Part shown: positions 35,508-43,114 of the stretch, piece after piece
Position numbering within the stretch: position 1 is the stretch's first letter
Layout of the letters: each line of letters begins with the position of its first letter
Assembly: GCA_965367295.1 (NCBI GenBank)
Contig: CBDUHN010000012.1
Location: forward strand, 5,052-69,051
DNA from: JAIVHA01 sp965367295
GTDB taxonomy: Bacteria; Pseudomonadota; Gammaproteobacteria; DSM-19610
Direction of reading: 5' to 3'
DNA: 64,000 nt
The notes under the pieces: model-generated
What the model saw: only the letters and a program-made list of their open reading frames with translations
Database searches by the model: none
Told to the model about the DNA's origin: nothing
Translations under genes and position numbers: made by a program

Positions 35508-36380
35508 ATGCGCTATCAATACGCACTGACCAACCGACTCGGCAACCGCGCCAGCAACCAGGATCGCAGTGTCATTCGCCATGGGCACGGTGCAGCGTTG
35601 CTGGTGGTGGCGGATGGTATGGGTGGCCATGCGCGGGGTGACCTTGCCGCCCAGACCGTGGTGGATACCTTCAGCCGCCTGTTCCGCGAACACAAGGGCC
35701 CCTTTTGCACACCAGAGGTCTTTCTGGCCCGGGCCATGGAGCGTGCCCATGAGCAGGTGGTGCGGGTGGGGATGGCGCAGACCCCTCCCATCGAACCGCG
35801 CACCACCTGTGTGGCGTGTCTGGTACAGGGGCATTCCGCCTGGTGGGCCCATGTGGGTGATAGCCGCCTCTATCTGTTGCGCGAGGGCATGACCGTGACC
35901 CGTACCCGGGATCACGCCTACGTGGAGGAACTGGTGCGACTAGGCGAAATCAGCGAGGCGGAGGCCCAGCACCATCCGCTGCGCAACAGCGTGACCCAGT
36001 GTCTGGGGGGCAATACCCATCTCCCCGAGGCCAGTTTCGGCCACATCGACGAACTCCATCCCGGTGACTGCCTGCTGCTCTGTTCGGATGGGCTCTGGTC
36101 GGCGTTACCGGAAAACCTGCTCATGACGTTGACCGACAAACCGGACCTGAGCCGTGCCCTGGAAAAGCTGGCCGAGGATGCCGAGCGAGCCAGTTATCCG
36201 CGCAGTGACAACATCAGTGCCGCCGCCCTGCGCTGGCTGGAGCACCAGGAAGAGGTGGTGCCGGCGCAGACGCAGGACAACGCGCCACCCCGCCAGACCG
36301 ATCCTCTCGATGCTGCCATCGATGAAATTCAGCGCGCCATCGCCGAATATGGCGACGAACTGGATACAGACAAGAAATAG
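35508..36380 (+). CDS. PP2C-family protein serine/threonine phosphatase
   Basis: 290 aa. The metal-binding residues appear in NQDRS (D19), VVADGMGGHARGD (D36), HVGDSRLYLL, LLLCSDGLW and SDNISAAAL, a full PP2C set. A C-terminal tail of about 50 residues rich in Gln, Asp and Glu extends past the domain. It forms a writer/eraser pair with the upstream kinase in the yicC-rph interval. Confidence 0.93.
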   Translation: MRYQYALTNRLGNRASNQDRSVIRHGHGAALLVVADGMGGHARGDLAAQTVVDTFSRLFREHKGPFCTPEVFLARAMERAHEQVVRVGMAQTPPIEPRTTCVACLVQGHSAWWAHVGDSRLYLLREGMTVTRTRDHAYVEELVRLGEISEAEAQHHPLRNSVTQCLGGNTHLPEASFGHIDELHPGDCLLLCSDGLWSALPENLLMTLTDKPDLSRALEKLAEDAERASYPRSDNISAAALRWLEHQEEVVPAQTQDNAPPRQTDPLDAAIDEIQRAIAEYGDELDTDKK

Positions 36381-36451
36381 CCGTCATCCCGCCGTGCCCG
36401 GCGCGTTATAATGCGCGCGTTTCCATTCCCCGATTCCCAAAGGATATGCCC

Positions 36452-37168
36452 ATGCGTCCCAGCGAACGTGCGCCCGATGAAATGCGCGCAGTAAACATCA
36501 CCCGCAACTACACCAAACATGCCGAAGGTTCGGTGTTGATTGAGTTTGGCGATACCAAGGTGTTATGCACCGCCTCCGTCGAGGAACGGGTGCCGGGCTT
36601 CCTGCGCGGCAAGGGCCAGGGCTGGATCACTGCCGAGTACGGCATGCTGCCCCGTTCCACCGGCAGCCGCATGGACCGCGAGGCCTCCCGCGGCAAGCAG
36701 GGTGGTCGCACCATGGAGATCCAGCGGCTGATTGGCCGTTCCCTGCGTGCCGTGGTGGACATGAAAGCCCTTGGTGAGCGCAGCATCACGATTGATTGCG
36801 ATGTGATCCAGGCCGATGGTGGCACCCGTACCGCCAGCATTACCGGTGGCTACGTGGCCCTGGCCGACGCCATTGCCCACCTGCAGAAACAGGGTCTGAT
36901 CAAGACCAATCCGCTGCAGCATTACGTGGGTTCGGTATCGGTGGGGGTTTACCAGGGTACGCCGGTGCTGGATCTGGATTACCCCGAGGACTGCAGCGCC
37001 GAGACCGACATGAACGTGGTGATGAACGATGCCGGGCACTTCATCGAGGTGCAGGGCACGGCGGAAGGACATCCCTTTTCGCAGGATGAGTTGAACGCCA
37101 TGCTGGAGCTGGCCAAGAAGGGTATCCATGAACTCATTGCCCGACAACGCGTCGCGCTGGCGGATTGA
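36452..37168 (+). CDS. rph: Ribonuclease PH
   Basis: 238 aa. MRPSERAPDEMRAVNITRNY, GWITAEYGMLPRST, DCDVIQADGGTRTASITGG and DLDYPEDCSAETDMNVV are the RNase PH signatures. It trims tRNA 3' ends with phosphate and may degrade other RNAs. The ATG at 36452 has AAGGA seven bases upstream; that at 36446 is too close. It is full length, unlike the frameshifted rph of some E. coli K-12 strains. Confidence 0.95.
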   Translation: MRPSERAPDEMRAVNITRNYTKHAEGSVLIEFGDTKVLCTASVEERVPGFLRGKGQGWITAEYGMLPRSTGSRMDREASRGKQGGRTMEIQRLIGRSLRAVVDMKALGERSITIDCDVIQADGGTRTASITGGYVALADAIAHLQKQGLIKTNPLQHYVGSVSVGVYQGTPVLDLDYPEDCSAETDMNVVMNDAGHFIEVQGTAEGHPFSQDELNAMLELAKKGIHELIARQRVALAD

Positions 37169-37176
37169 GCGGGATT

Positions 37177-37255
37177 CACTGCAAAGGCGCAGAGGGCCCG
37201 AAGAGAAGCCTGGGATTTTTAGGGAGCCTTTTTGTGCTCTTTGCGGTTGAGCAGT
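37177..37255. repeat. Degenerate inverted repeat between rph and rdgB
   Basis: CACTGCAAAGGCGCAGAG at one end is imperfectly complementary to GTGCTCTTTGCGGTTGAGCA at the other. It resembles a dispersed intergenic palindrome seen in many proteobacteria. No coding capacity. Confidence 0.4.
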
Positions 37256-37289
37256 TTTTTCGTTTTTACAGCAAGAGGTGGATATCAAC

Positions 37290-37886
37290 ATGAGCAAGAT
37301 CGTGCTGGCCAGCAACAATCCCGGCAAGGTGCGCGAGTTCAATGAACTGCTGGCCGATGTGGATCTCCAGGTGGTGCCGCAGTCGGAATTTTCCGTGCCC
37401 GATATCGAGGAGACCGGCCTGACCTTTGTCGAGAATGCCATTCTCAAGGCGCGCAATGCCGCCGCCTACACCGGCCTGCCCGCCATCGCCGATGATTCGG
37501 GCATCGAGGTGGATGCTCTGCAGGGTGCCCCGGGCATCTATTCAGCACGGTATTCCGGCATTGGCGCTACCGATGAAAAAAATCTGCGCAAGCTGTTGGA
37601 GGATCTCACCGCGGTTCCGGAGGTCGAACGCACTGCTCGGTTCCAGTGCCTGATGGTGTATATGGAACATGCCGGAGATCCCACGCCGCTGATCTTCCAG
37701 GGCAGCTGGGAGGGCAGGATCCTGCATGAACCCCGTGGTGACAACGGCTTCGGCTATGACCCGGTGTTTTACGTGCCCAGCCATGACTGCTCCTCGGCAC
37801 AGTTGCCGGCGGAGGTGAAAAATGCACTGAGCCATCGCGGCCAGGCCCTGCGGGCGTTGGTAGAGGTGTTGAAGGCGGGTGTCTGA
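37290..37886 (+). CDS. rdgB: XTP/dITP diphosphatase (non-canonical purine NTP pyrophosphatase)
   Basis: 198 aa. LASNNPGKVREF at the N-terminus, DDSGIEVDALQGAPGIYSAR and GFGYDPVF are the Ham1/RdgB motifs with the Mg-binding acidic residues. It removes ITP and XTP from nucleotide pools. The ATG at 37290 has AGGTGG eight bases upstream; the GTG at 37278 sits inside that site. Confidence 0.95.
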   Translation: MSKIVLASNNPGKVREFNELLADVDLQVVPQSEFSVPDIEETGLTFVENAILKARNAAAYTGLPAIADDSGIEVDALQGAPGIYSARYSGIGATDEKNLRKLLEDLTAVPEVERTARFQCLMVYMEHAGDPTPLIFQGSWEGRILHEPRGDNGFGYDPVFYVPSHDCSSAQLPAEVKNALSHRGQALRALVEVLKAGV

Positions 37887-37904
37887 TACTCCGCAAGGTA
37901 TGCT

Positions 37905-37930
37905 GCAGGTGCGAATGAATTCGCACCTGC
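37905..37930. repeat. 26-bp palindromic repeat, copy 2
   Basis: GCAGGTGCGAAT-GA-ATTCGCACCTGC, 12-bp arms around GA, between rdgB and hemW. It shares 26 identical bases with the copy at 30146-30171. It lies 18 bp after the rdgB stop. Confidence 0.75.
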
Positions 37931-37967
37931 AACCGATTCTCCATGTTCGTTATGACCCTCCCAGGTT

Positions 37968-39158
37968 GTGCCAACCGTGATCCCTGAATTCCACTTCATC
38001 ACCACCCCGCCGCTGGCGCTCTATATCCATATCCCCTGGTGTGTGCGCAAATGCCCCTACTGTGACTTCAATTCCCATGAAGCAAAGCAGGGCTTGCAGG
38101 AACGGGAATACGTCGAGGCCCTGCTGCGCGACCTGGAGCAGGAACTGCCGGGTATCTGGGGGCGTACCGTCGACAGTATTTTCATCGGCGGCGGCACGCC
38201 GAGCCTGTTTTCCTCCGAGGCCATCGATCGGCTGCTGGCCGGGGTGCGGGCGCGGGTATCCCTCAGACCCGATGCGGAGATCACCCTGGAGGCCAATCCC
38301 GGCACCCTTGAGGCAGGGAAATTTACCGAATTTCGCGCCGCGGGCGTGAACCGGCTGTCCATCGGTGCACAGTCCTTTCAGGACGATGCCCTGCAGCGCA
38401 TCGGCCGCATTCACGATCGACGGGCGGCGATTCGTGCCGCCGAGTCGGCCCATGCGGCGGGGTTCGACAACTTCAATCTCGATCTGATGTTCGGCCTGCC
38501 CGGCCAATCCCTGTCACAGGCCATGGAAGACCTTGCAACCGCCGCGGCACTGGAACCGACACACCTGTCCTGGTACCAGCTGACCATAGAGCCCAATACC
38601 TGGTTTGCGCATCACCCGCCGGTCCTGCCCGATGACGATGCCCTGTGGACAATCCAGGAACAGGGGCAGCAATGGCTGGAGGCGGCCGGCTATACTCAAT
38701 ACGAGGTGTCCGCCTATGCGCAGGCGGGTCGGCAGTGTCGCCATAATCTGCATTACTGGCGCTTTCACGATTACCTGGGTATCGGTGCCGGTGCCCACGG
38801 CAAGGTTACCGATACCCAGCAACAGGCGATCGTGCGGCGCTGGAAACAGAAGCATCCGCAGCAATATCTGGAGCAGGCGGGTACCAATGCCGTACTCGGT
38901 GGTATGACCCGGCTCAGTCCTGTCGAGACGCGCTTTGAATTTGCCCTCAACCGGTTCCGTTTGCGGGAGGCCTGCAGCGCCGTGCAGTTTCGTGATACCA
39001 CGGGGCTGGACGAAGGCTATCTGCAACCGCCGTTGCAGCAGGCGCTGGAAGCCGGTTTGCTGGAAGAAGTGCAGGATCGATTCCGCACCACGGAACGGGG
39101 CCAGCGTTTTCTGAATGACCTGCTGGCCCTGTTCCTGCCCGAGGAGAGCATGGAATGA
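37968..39158 (+). CDS. hemW: HemW, radical-SAM heme chaperone
   Basis: 396 aa. C25, C29 and C32 in WCVRKCPYCDF bind the 4Fe-4S cluster; GGGTPSL, LEANPGT and HNLHYWRFHDYLGIGAGAHGK are HemW features. The family was long annotated as oxygen-independent coproporphyrinogen oxidase but acts as a heme chaperone. The start is a GTG (37968, or 37977), with only a weak ribosome-binding site. The stop overlaps the next ATG by four bases. Confidence 0.93.
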   Translation: MPTVIPEFHFITTPPLALYIHIPWCVRKCPYCDFNSHEAKQGLQEREYVEALLRDLEQELPGIWGRTVDSIFIGGGTPSLFSSEAIDRLLAGVRARVSLRPDAEITLEANPGTLEAGKFTEFRAAGVNRLSIGAQSFQDDALQRIGRIHDRRAAIRAAESAHAAGFDNFNLDLMFGLPGQSLSQAMEDLATAAALEPTHLSWYQLTIEPNTWFAHHPPVLPDDDALWTIQEQGQQWLEAAGYTQYEVSAYAQAGRQCRHNLHYWRFHDYLGIGAGAHGKVTDTQQQAIVRRWKQKHPQQYLEQAGTNAVLGGMTRLSPVETRFEFALNRFRLREACSAVQFRDTTGLDEGYLQPPLQQALEAGLLEEVQDRFRTTERGQRFLNDLLALFLPEESME

Positions 39159-39343
39159 TCGAGGAAACCCGGATCGAATGTCCGTACTGCGGCGAAACCT
39201 TTGATACCACCATCGATGGCTCGGCGGGCAACCAGTCCTATATCGAGGATTGCCAGATCTGTTGCCGCCCGATTGAAATCAGTATCCAGATCGATGCCGA
39301 TGGCGAGCTGGCAGGCCTGCAGGTGCGGCGCGACGATGACTGA
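39155..39343 (+). CDS. CPXCG-motif cysteine-rich zinc-ribbon protein
   Basis: 62 aa. C9/C12 in CPYCGE and C33/C36 in CQICCRP form a zinc ribbon, the defining feature of the small CPXCG family. The C-terminal half is acidic. Function is unknown. It is translationally coupled to both neighbours, overlapping hemW by four bases and the rof-like gene by eight. Confidence 0.88.
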   Translation: MIEETRIECPYCGETFDTTIDGSAGNQSYIEDCQICCRPIEISIQIDADGELAGLQVRRDDD

Positions 39344-39572
39344 TTACGTTCCCATCGATTGCGGGCTTCACAGCCAGTATGAACTAGCGATCATGCACCG
39401 CCAGCGACTGCGGATATCCTGGCGGGATGCACAGGGAGGCACGCACGTGGAGCTGCTGGAGCCACGGGATCTGCTGACCCGTGCAGGAGCCGAGTATCTG
39501 CTGGCCGACACCCCGGACGGTCGACGGCTCGAACTACGACTGGATCATATCCAACACACCGATCCCCTGTAG
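39336..39572 (+). CDS. rof: Rof-family Rho-binding antiterminator
   Basis: 78 aa. DYVPIDCGLHSQYELAIMHR and LLTRAGAEYLLADTPDG with LRLDHI fit the Rof/YaeO pattern (Y-x-PI-x-C-x2-H, then a small beta barrel). Rof binds the Rho hexamer and blocks RNA loading, so lowering Rho termination. It begins inside the CPXCG gene and is presumably coupled to it. The gene is short and lies in a frame shared with longer spurious sequence upstream; ATG 39336 is chosen for the family-like N-terminus. Confidence 0.85.
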   Translation: MTDYVPIDCGLHSQYELAIMHRQRLRISWRDAQGGTHVELLEPRDLLTRAGAEYLLADTPDGRRLELRLDHIQHTDPL

Positions 39573-39648
39573 CACTTTTCGCGTGTCGCCTAGGGATGTC
39601 GACCGGGCACGGTTTTCCTGCCACCGTTTATGGGTACACTGCTCCCCC

Positions 39649-41121
39649 ATGAATGATCGACACGACCTGGAATTGGTACTGCGTTCCCGGGTGCCCATTG
39701 TGGTACTGGAAACCCGCGATGAACCCCGCGTGCTGGAGCAGTTTCGCCAGTTGGCCATCCGCCTCGCCCAACCGGTGCTGGCCTGGTCAGTGACCTCGGG
39801 TCTCAAGCGCATCGACCTGGACCTCGATGTGCCCGGCCAGCACACCGAACCGCACGCCGTGCTTAGCCAGATCAAGGCCACCGATCACCCCGGGATCTAT
39901 CTGCTGCTGGACTTCCACCCCTACCTGGATAACCCGTTGCATGTTCGGCTGATGAAGGAGATCGCCCTGCAACAGGGAAGCAGTGCCCATACCTTGGTGC
40001 TGGTGAGCCACGAGGTCGAGATGCCGCCGGAGCTGGCTGGATTCACCGCCCGGGTGGAACTGGCGCTGCCCGATGCCAGGGCACTGGAAAAGGTCATCCG
40101 CGAAGAGGCCAAGGTCTGGGCCGATGCCAACCAGGGCAAGCGGGTCGCTACGGATAACCGCACCCTGGAACTGCTGATCCGTCATCTGGGCGGCCTGTCG
40201 GTCACGGACGCGCGCCGGCTGGCACGCCACGCCATCCAGGATGACGGCGCCATTACCCATGATGACCTGCCACAGGTGATGAACATCAAGTACCACCTGC
40301 TGGACCAGGGCGGTGCGCTGAGTTTTGAATTCGACTCCGCCGCCTTTTCCGATGTGGGTGGCCTGTCACGGCTGAAGCGCTGGTTGCAGCTGCGCAAGGA
40401 GGGATTGCTCAAACCCGAGGCCGGGCTGGAGCCGCCCAAGGGAATCCTGCTGGTAGGGGTGCAGGGTGGCGGCAAGAGTCTGGCGGCCAAGGCGGTGGCC
40501 GGTACCTGGGGCCTGCCCTTGCTACGGCTCGATTTCGGTACCCTCTACAATAAGTTTTTCGGTGAGACCGAGCGCAATCTGCGCGAATCGCTGGCGGCCG
40601 CCGAGGCCATGGCGCCCTGCGTGTTGTGGGTCGATGAAATCGAAAAGGGCATCGCCTCCGGTGAGCACGACAGTGGTACCTCGAAACGGGTACTCGGCAG
40701 CCTGTTGACCTGGATGGCCGAGCGCAAGGCGCCAGTATTCGTGGTGGCAACCGCCAATGTGATCGAGCAGCTGCCACCGGAGCTGATCCGTAAAGGCCGG
40801 CTGGATGAAATCTTTTTCGTCGACCTGCCGGGGCCGGCAGTACGGGAAGACATTTTTGCCATCCATCTGCGCAAGCGTCAGCGAAATCCGTCGGGGTTCG
40901 ACCTGGCGGCACTGGCTGCCGCGGCGGAGGAGTTTTCCGGTGCGGAAATCGAGCAGGCCGTAGTAGCGGCCCTCTACCTGGCGAGGGAGCAGCGGGTTGA
41001 GCTCGATACGCAACATCTCCTCGCCGAACTGGCCCGGACCCGTCCGCTGGCCAGGGTCATGGTCGAAAAAGTTTCCGCTTTGCGTGCCTGGGCGGCGGAG
41101 CGCACCGTGCCAGCGAACTAA
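39649..41121 (+). CDS. AAA ATPase, Ycf46-like
   Basis: 490 aa. The N-terminal 225 residues form a degenerate P-loop-like domain (PIVVLETRDEPRVL; LLLDFHPYL), and the second half a canonical AAA module with Walker A GVQGGGKS (270-277), Walker B VLWVDE (325-330) and a conserved NKFFGETERNLR loop. This layout matches Ycf46-like proteins, known in cyanobacteria and plastids and scattered in proteobacteria, with a suggested role in inorganic carbon or stress response. ATG 39649 is chosen because upstream sequence overlaps rof. Confidence 0.85.
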   Translation: MNDRHDLELVLRSRVPIVVLETRDEPRVLEQFRQLAIRLAQPVLAWSVTSGLKRIDLDLDVPGQHTEPHAVLSQIKATDHPGIYLLLDFHPYLDNPLHVRLMKEIALQQGSSAHTLVLVSHEVEMPPELAGFTARVELALPDARALEKVIREEAKVWADANQGKRVATDNRTLELLIRHLGGLSVTDARRLARHAIQDDGAITHDDLPQVMNIKYHLLDQGGALSFEFDSAAFSDVGGLSRLKRWLQLRKEGLLKPEAGLEPPKGILLVGVQGGGKSLAAKAVAGTWGLPLLRLDFGTLYNKFFGETERNLRESLAAAEAMAPCVLWVDEIEKGIASGEHDSGTSKRVLGSLLTWMAERKAPVFVVATANVIEQLPPELIRKGRLDEIFFVDLPGPAVREDIFAIHLRKRQRNPSGFDLAALAAAAEEFSGAEIEQAVVAALYLAREQRVELDTQHLLAELARTRPLARVMVEKVSALRAWAAERTVPAN

Positions 41122-41573
41122 TAAGTAAAGCCGGACGCTGCCTGGCCTGGAGGGTCATGGGCGGTGCCGAATCGGACCTGCCGGCAAAAATGCCTTGCAT
41201 TTCGCGTCGGAAATTTATACACAGATCAGATCAGGTTGGCGAGAGTCCCCGCTGCGCTGATGACGGTTTTCCGGCACATCGGGTTTCCAATATTAACAAT
41301 TTGATTTTTATAATTATTAAGAACTTTCTAATATGTTGTTGCGGCACGGATTTTAAAACATCGCCAGAGAGTTAGCGCAGGTTTCCAAAATTCGTCCACA
41401 GAGTTATCCACAGACGGGCAGGGAAGGCTAAATTCCTCTGTATCACAGGGACTTATGAGCTAACAGCAGGATTCGACAGGCATTTTTACCAAGGGTATGG
41501 TAATTTCATAATGTAGGGACAACAACAAGAACAGCGTGGCATGGGAGCCACCCATACATCGGCGGAGGGCACT
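41122..41573. other. AT-rich intergenic region with two perfect DnaA boxes
   Basis: No gene is visible. TTATACACA (41215-41223) and TTATCCACA (41404-41412) match the DnaA-box consensus exactly, and TCGTCCACA just before the second is a weak match. Between them lies an AT-rich block around 41288-41335. A possible promoter for the next gene is TCGACA (41473-41478), 17 bp, TATGGT (41496-41501). The boxes may titrate DnaA or respond to it; no dnaA, dnaN or gidA gene is nearby. Confidence 0.5.
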
Positions 41574-41942
41574 ATGTCCGAGTCTTACTCCACGAGCCAC
41601 TTGGCAATCGATTTCGACCATTGGTCAGACCTGGCCAATTCCGACCCGGAGGCATTCGAGGCCCGGCGCAATCAACTCATCGAAGAAGTGATTCGGCGTG
41701 CCCCGAGCCACCGCCAGCAACGTCTGCGCGGACTGCAGTGGCGGCTCGACCGGGTTCGTGAACGCTCCCAAACCCCGATGGCCGCCTGCATCCGTATAAG
41801 CGAGATGATGTGGGATGCCCTGATGGGCGAGTATGGGCTGCGTGATACACTGGAAAGCCTGTCGGAACCGGGGGCTGTGCGGCGTACCAGGCCGCGGGCA
41901 CGGGTGTTTTCCCTTGATGCGGCGCGCCGGGGCTTGTCCTGA
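41574..41942 (+). CDS. DUF3135 domain protein
   Basis: 122 aa. IDFDHWSDLANSDPEAFEAR is the DUF3135 hallmark, followed by a basic helical part (RRAPSHRQQRLRGLQWRLDR). No cysteines in the core and no signal peptide. Its function is unknown. GGAGGG lies just upstream of ATG 41574. The predicted rpmE promoter overlaps its last codons. Confidence 0.85.
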   Translation: MSESYSTSHLAIDFDHWSDLANSDPEAFEARRNQLIEEVIRRAPSHRQQRLRGLQWRLDRVRERSQTPMAACIRISEMMWDALMGEYGLRDTLESLSEPGAVRRTRPRARVFSLDAARRGLS

Positions 41943-41962
41943 GGCGTAGCTTCCCGTATTAT
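41934..41962 (+). promoter_or_regulatory. Predicted rpmE promoter
   Basis: TTGTCC (41934-41939), 17-bp spacer and TATTAT (41957-41962). It overlaps the end of the DUF3135 gene. Transcription would begin near 41969, about 60 nt before rpmE. Confidence 0.6.
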
Positions 41963-42030
41963 CCGACGCCTTTCCCGGGCCCAAGTGCCGGGGCGGGCGG
42001 CGCCCGTGCAACTGAATTGAGGATCGACCC

Positions 42031-42237
42031 ATGCAACCGGAAATCCACCCGGCCTACGAAGAAATCAACGTGTCCTGCAGCTGCGGCAGCGAATTCAAGA
42101 CCCGTTCCACTGTTGGCCATGACCTGCAGATCGAAGTCTGTTCCCAGTGTCACCCCTTCTTCACTGGCAAGCAGAAGATGCTGGACACCGGCGGCCGCGT
42201 GGACAAGTTCCGTCGCAAGTACAATATCGGCAAGTAG
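42031..42237 (+). CDS. rpmE: Ribosomal protein L31 (zinc-binding form)
   Basis: 68 aa, normal length. C16, C18, C37 and C40 are all kept, marking the zinc-containing C+ form, as opposed to the zinc-free paralogue used in zinc starvation. HPAYEEINVSCSCGSEF and FRRKYN are typical. GAGGA precedes the ATG. A hairpin terminator follows 31 bp after the stop. Confidence 0.97.
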   Translation: MQPEIHPAYEEINVSCSCGSEFKTRSTVGHDLQIEVCSQCHPFFTGKQKMLDTGGRVDKFRRKYNIGK

Positions 42238-42241
42238 CTTT

Positions 42242-43063
42242 GTGATCGTGCCTGCGGGCCGAATACGTAAAAGGGCGTCCCTGTTGGGCGCCCTTTTTGC
42301 GTTCTGGGCGCTGGCCGCTGTTGCCGGTCAGGAGTGCAATCTGGCCCAGCCCGAGGATCAGGCGCGGGTCCGCCATGTCTACGACGGCGATACCCTGACC
42401 CTGCAGGATGGCCGCAAGGTGCGGCTGATCGGAGTCAACACGCCGGAGCTGGGGCGAGATGAGGCCGCCGACGAACCCTTTGCAATTGCGGCCCGTGACG
42501 CGCTGCGCCGGGCCCTGTTCCTGTCCGGCCAGGTCGTGGGCCTGCGCTATGGGGCAGAGCGGCAGGATCACTACGGTCGCACCCTTGCGCATGTGTTTGC
42601 CCGTACCGGAGAAAACCTCAGCGCGACACTGCTGCGGCAGGGGTTGGGAATGGCGATTGCGATCCCGCCGGACCTGTGGGGGTTGGAGTGTTACCAGGCG
42701 GCGGAACGGGAGGCACGAGTGGCAACACGTGGCCTGTGGGCGCACCCCGACTTCCAGCCCCGGGAAAGTCGCAGCCTGAGTCTTCGTACAACCGGTTTTA
42801 TGCTGGTGCGCGGGCGCGTGGAGCGTATTGGCCGTGCCCGTGAAGCCCGTTGGGTCGAGCTTGAGGGCCCTGTGGCCCTGCGGGTGGCCGAGGCGAATCT
42901 GGGCTATTTCAACCCGTCGCTGGAAACCCTGGTTGGGCATCGTATCGAGGTCCGTGGCTGGTTTCGTCTGCAGCGCAATGAATTGCACGCTATCCTGCAT
43001 CACCCTGCCGCGTTGCAGGTGCTGGACGCACCGGGAGGCGACGCGGTGCCGAAGAGTCCGTAA
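42242..43063 (+). CDS. Exported thermonuclease-like (SNase) protein
   Basis: About 273 aa. A basic start and hydrophobic core (LLGALFAFWALAAVAG) form a signal peptide with cleavage near AVAG-QE. The SNase domain follows: VYDGDTLTLQDGRKVRLIGV with the metal Asp and catalytic Arg, NTPELG, then HYGRTLAHVF and GLWAHPDF. The last 90 residues form an OB-like extension. It starts at GTG 42242 or 42248, five to eleven bases after rpmE, with no good ribosome-binding site, and its first codons coincide with the rpmE terminator. Confidence 0.85.
   Translation: MIVPAGRIRKRASLLGALFAFWALAAVAGQECNLAQPEDQARVRHVYDGDTLTLQDGRKVRLIGVNTPELGRDEAADEPFAIAARDALRRALFLSGQVVGLRYGAERQDHYGRTLAHVFARTGENLSATLLRQGLGMAIAIPPDLWGLECYQAAEREARVATRGLWAHPDFQPRESRSLSLRTTGFMLVRGRVERIGRAREARWVELEGPVALRVAEANLGYFNPSLETLVGHRIEVRGWFRLQRNELHAILHHPAALQVLDAPGGDAVPKSP
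42269..42298 (+). terminator. Intrinsic terminator after rpmE, inside the nuclease signal sequence
   Basis: GGGCG (42273-42277) and CCC (42279-42281) pair with GGG (42286-42288) and CGCCC (42289-42293) around TGTT, leaving one bulged T. Four As precede the stem and five Ts (42294-42298) follow it. It fits an intrinsic terminator for rpmE, yet the nuclease reading frame runs through it. Confidence 0.8.
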
Positions 43064-43114
43064 AATAACCCCGATGAACAGGATGCGGTATTTCGGAAGG
43101 GGTATTTGCACACC

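Noticed and set aside
41122..41573. Calling this gap the chromosomal replication origin
   Set aside because: Two exact DnaA boxes and an AT-rich block are suggestive, but no dnaA, dnaN, gidA or mioC is near and strand bias does not switch here. Kept as a finding only.
42017..42241. Long upstream extension of the nuclease reading frame
   Set aside because: It would overlap the whole of rpmE, and the signal peptide begins after the GTG at 42242.
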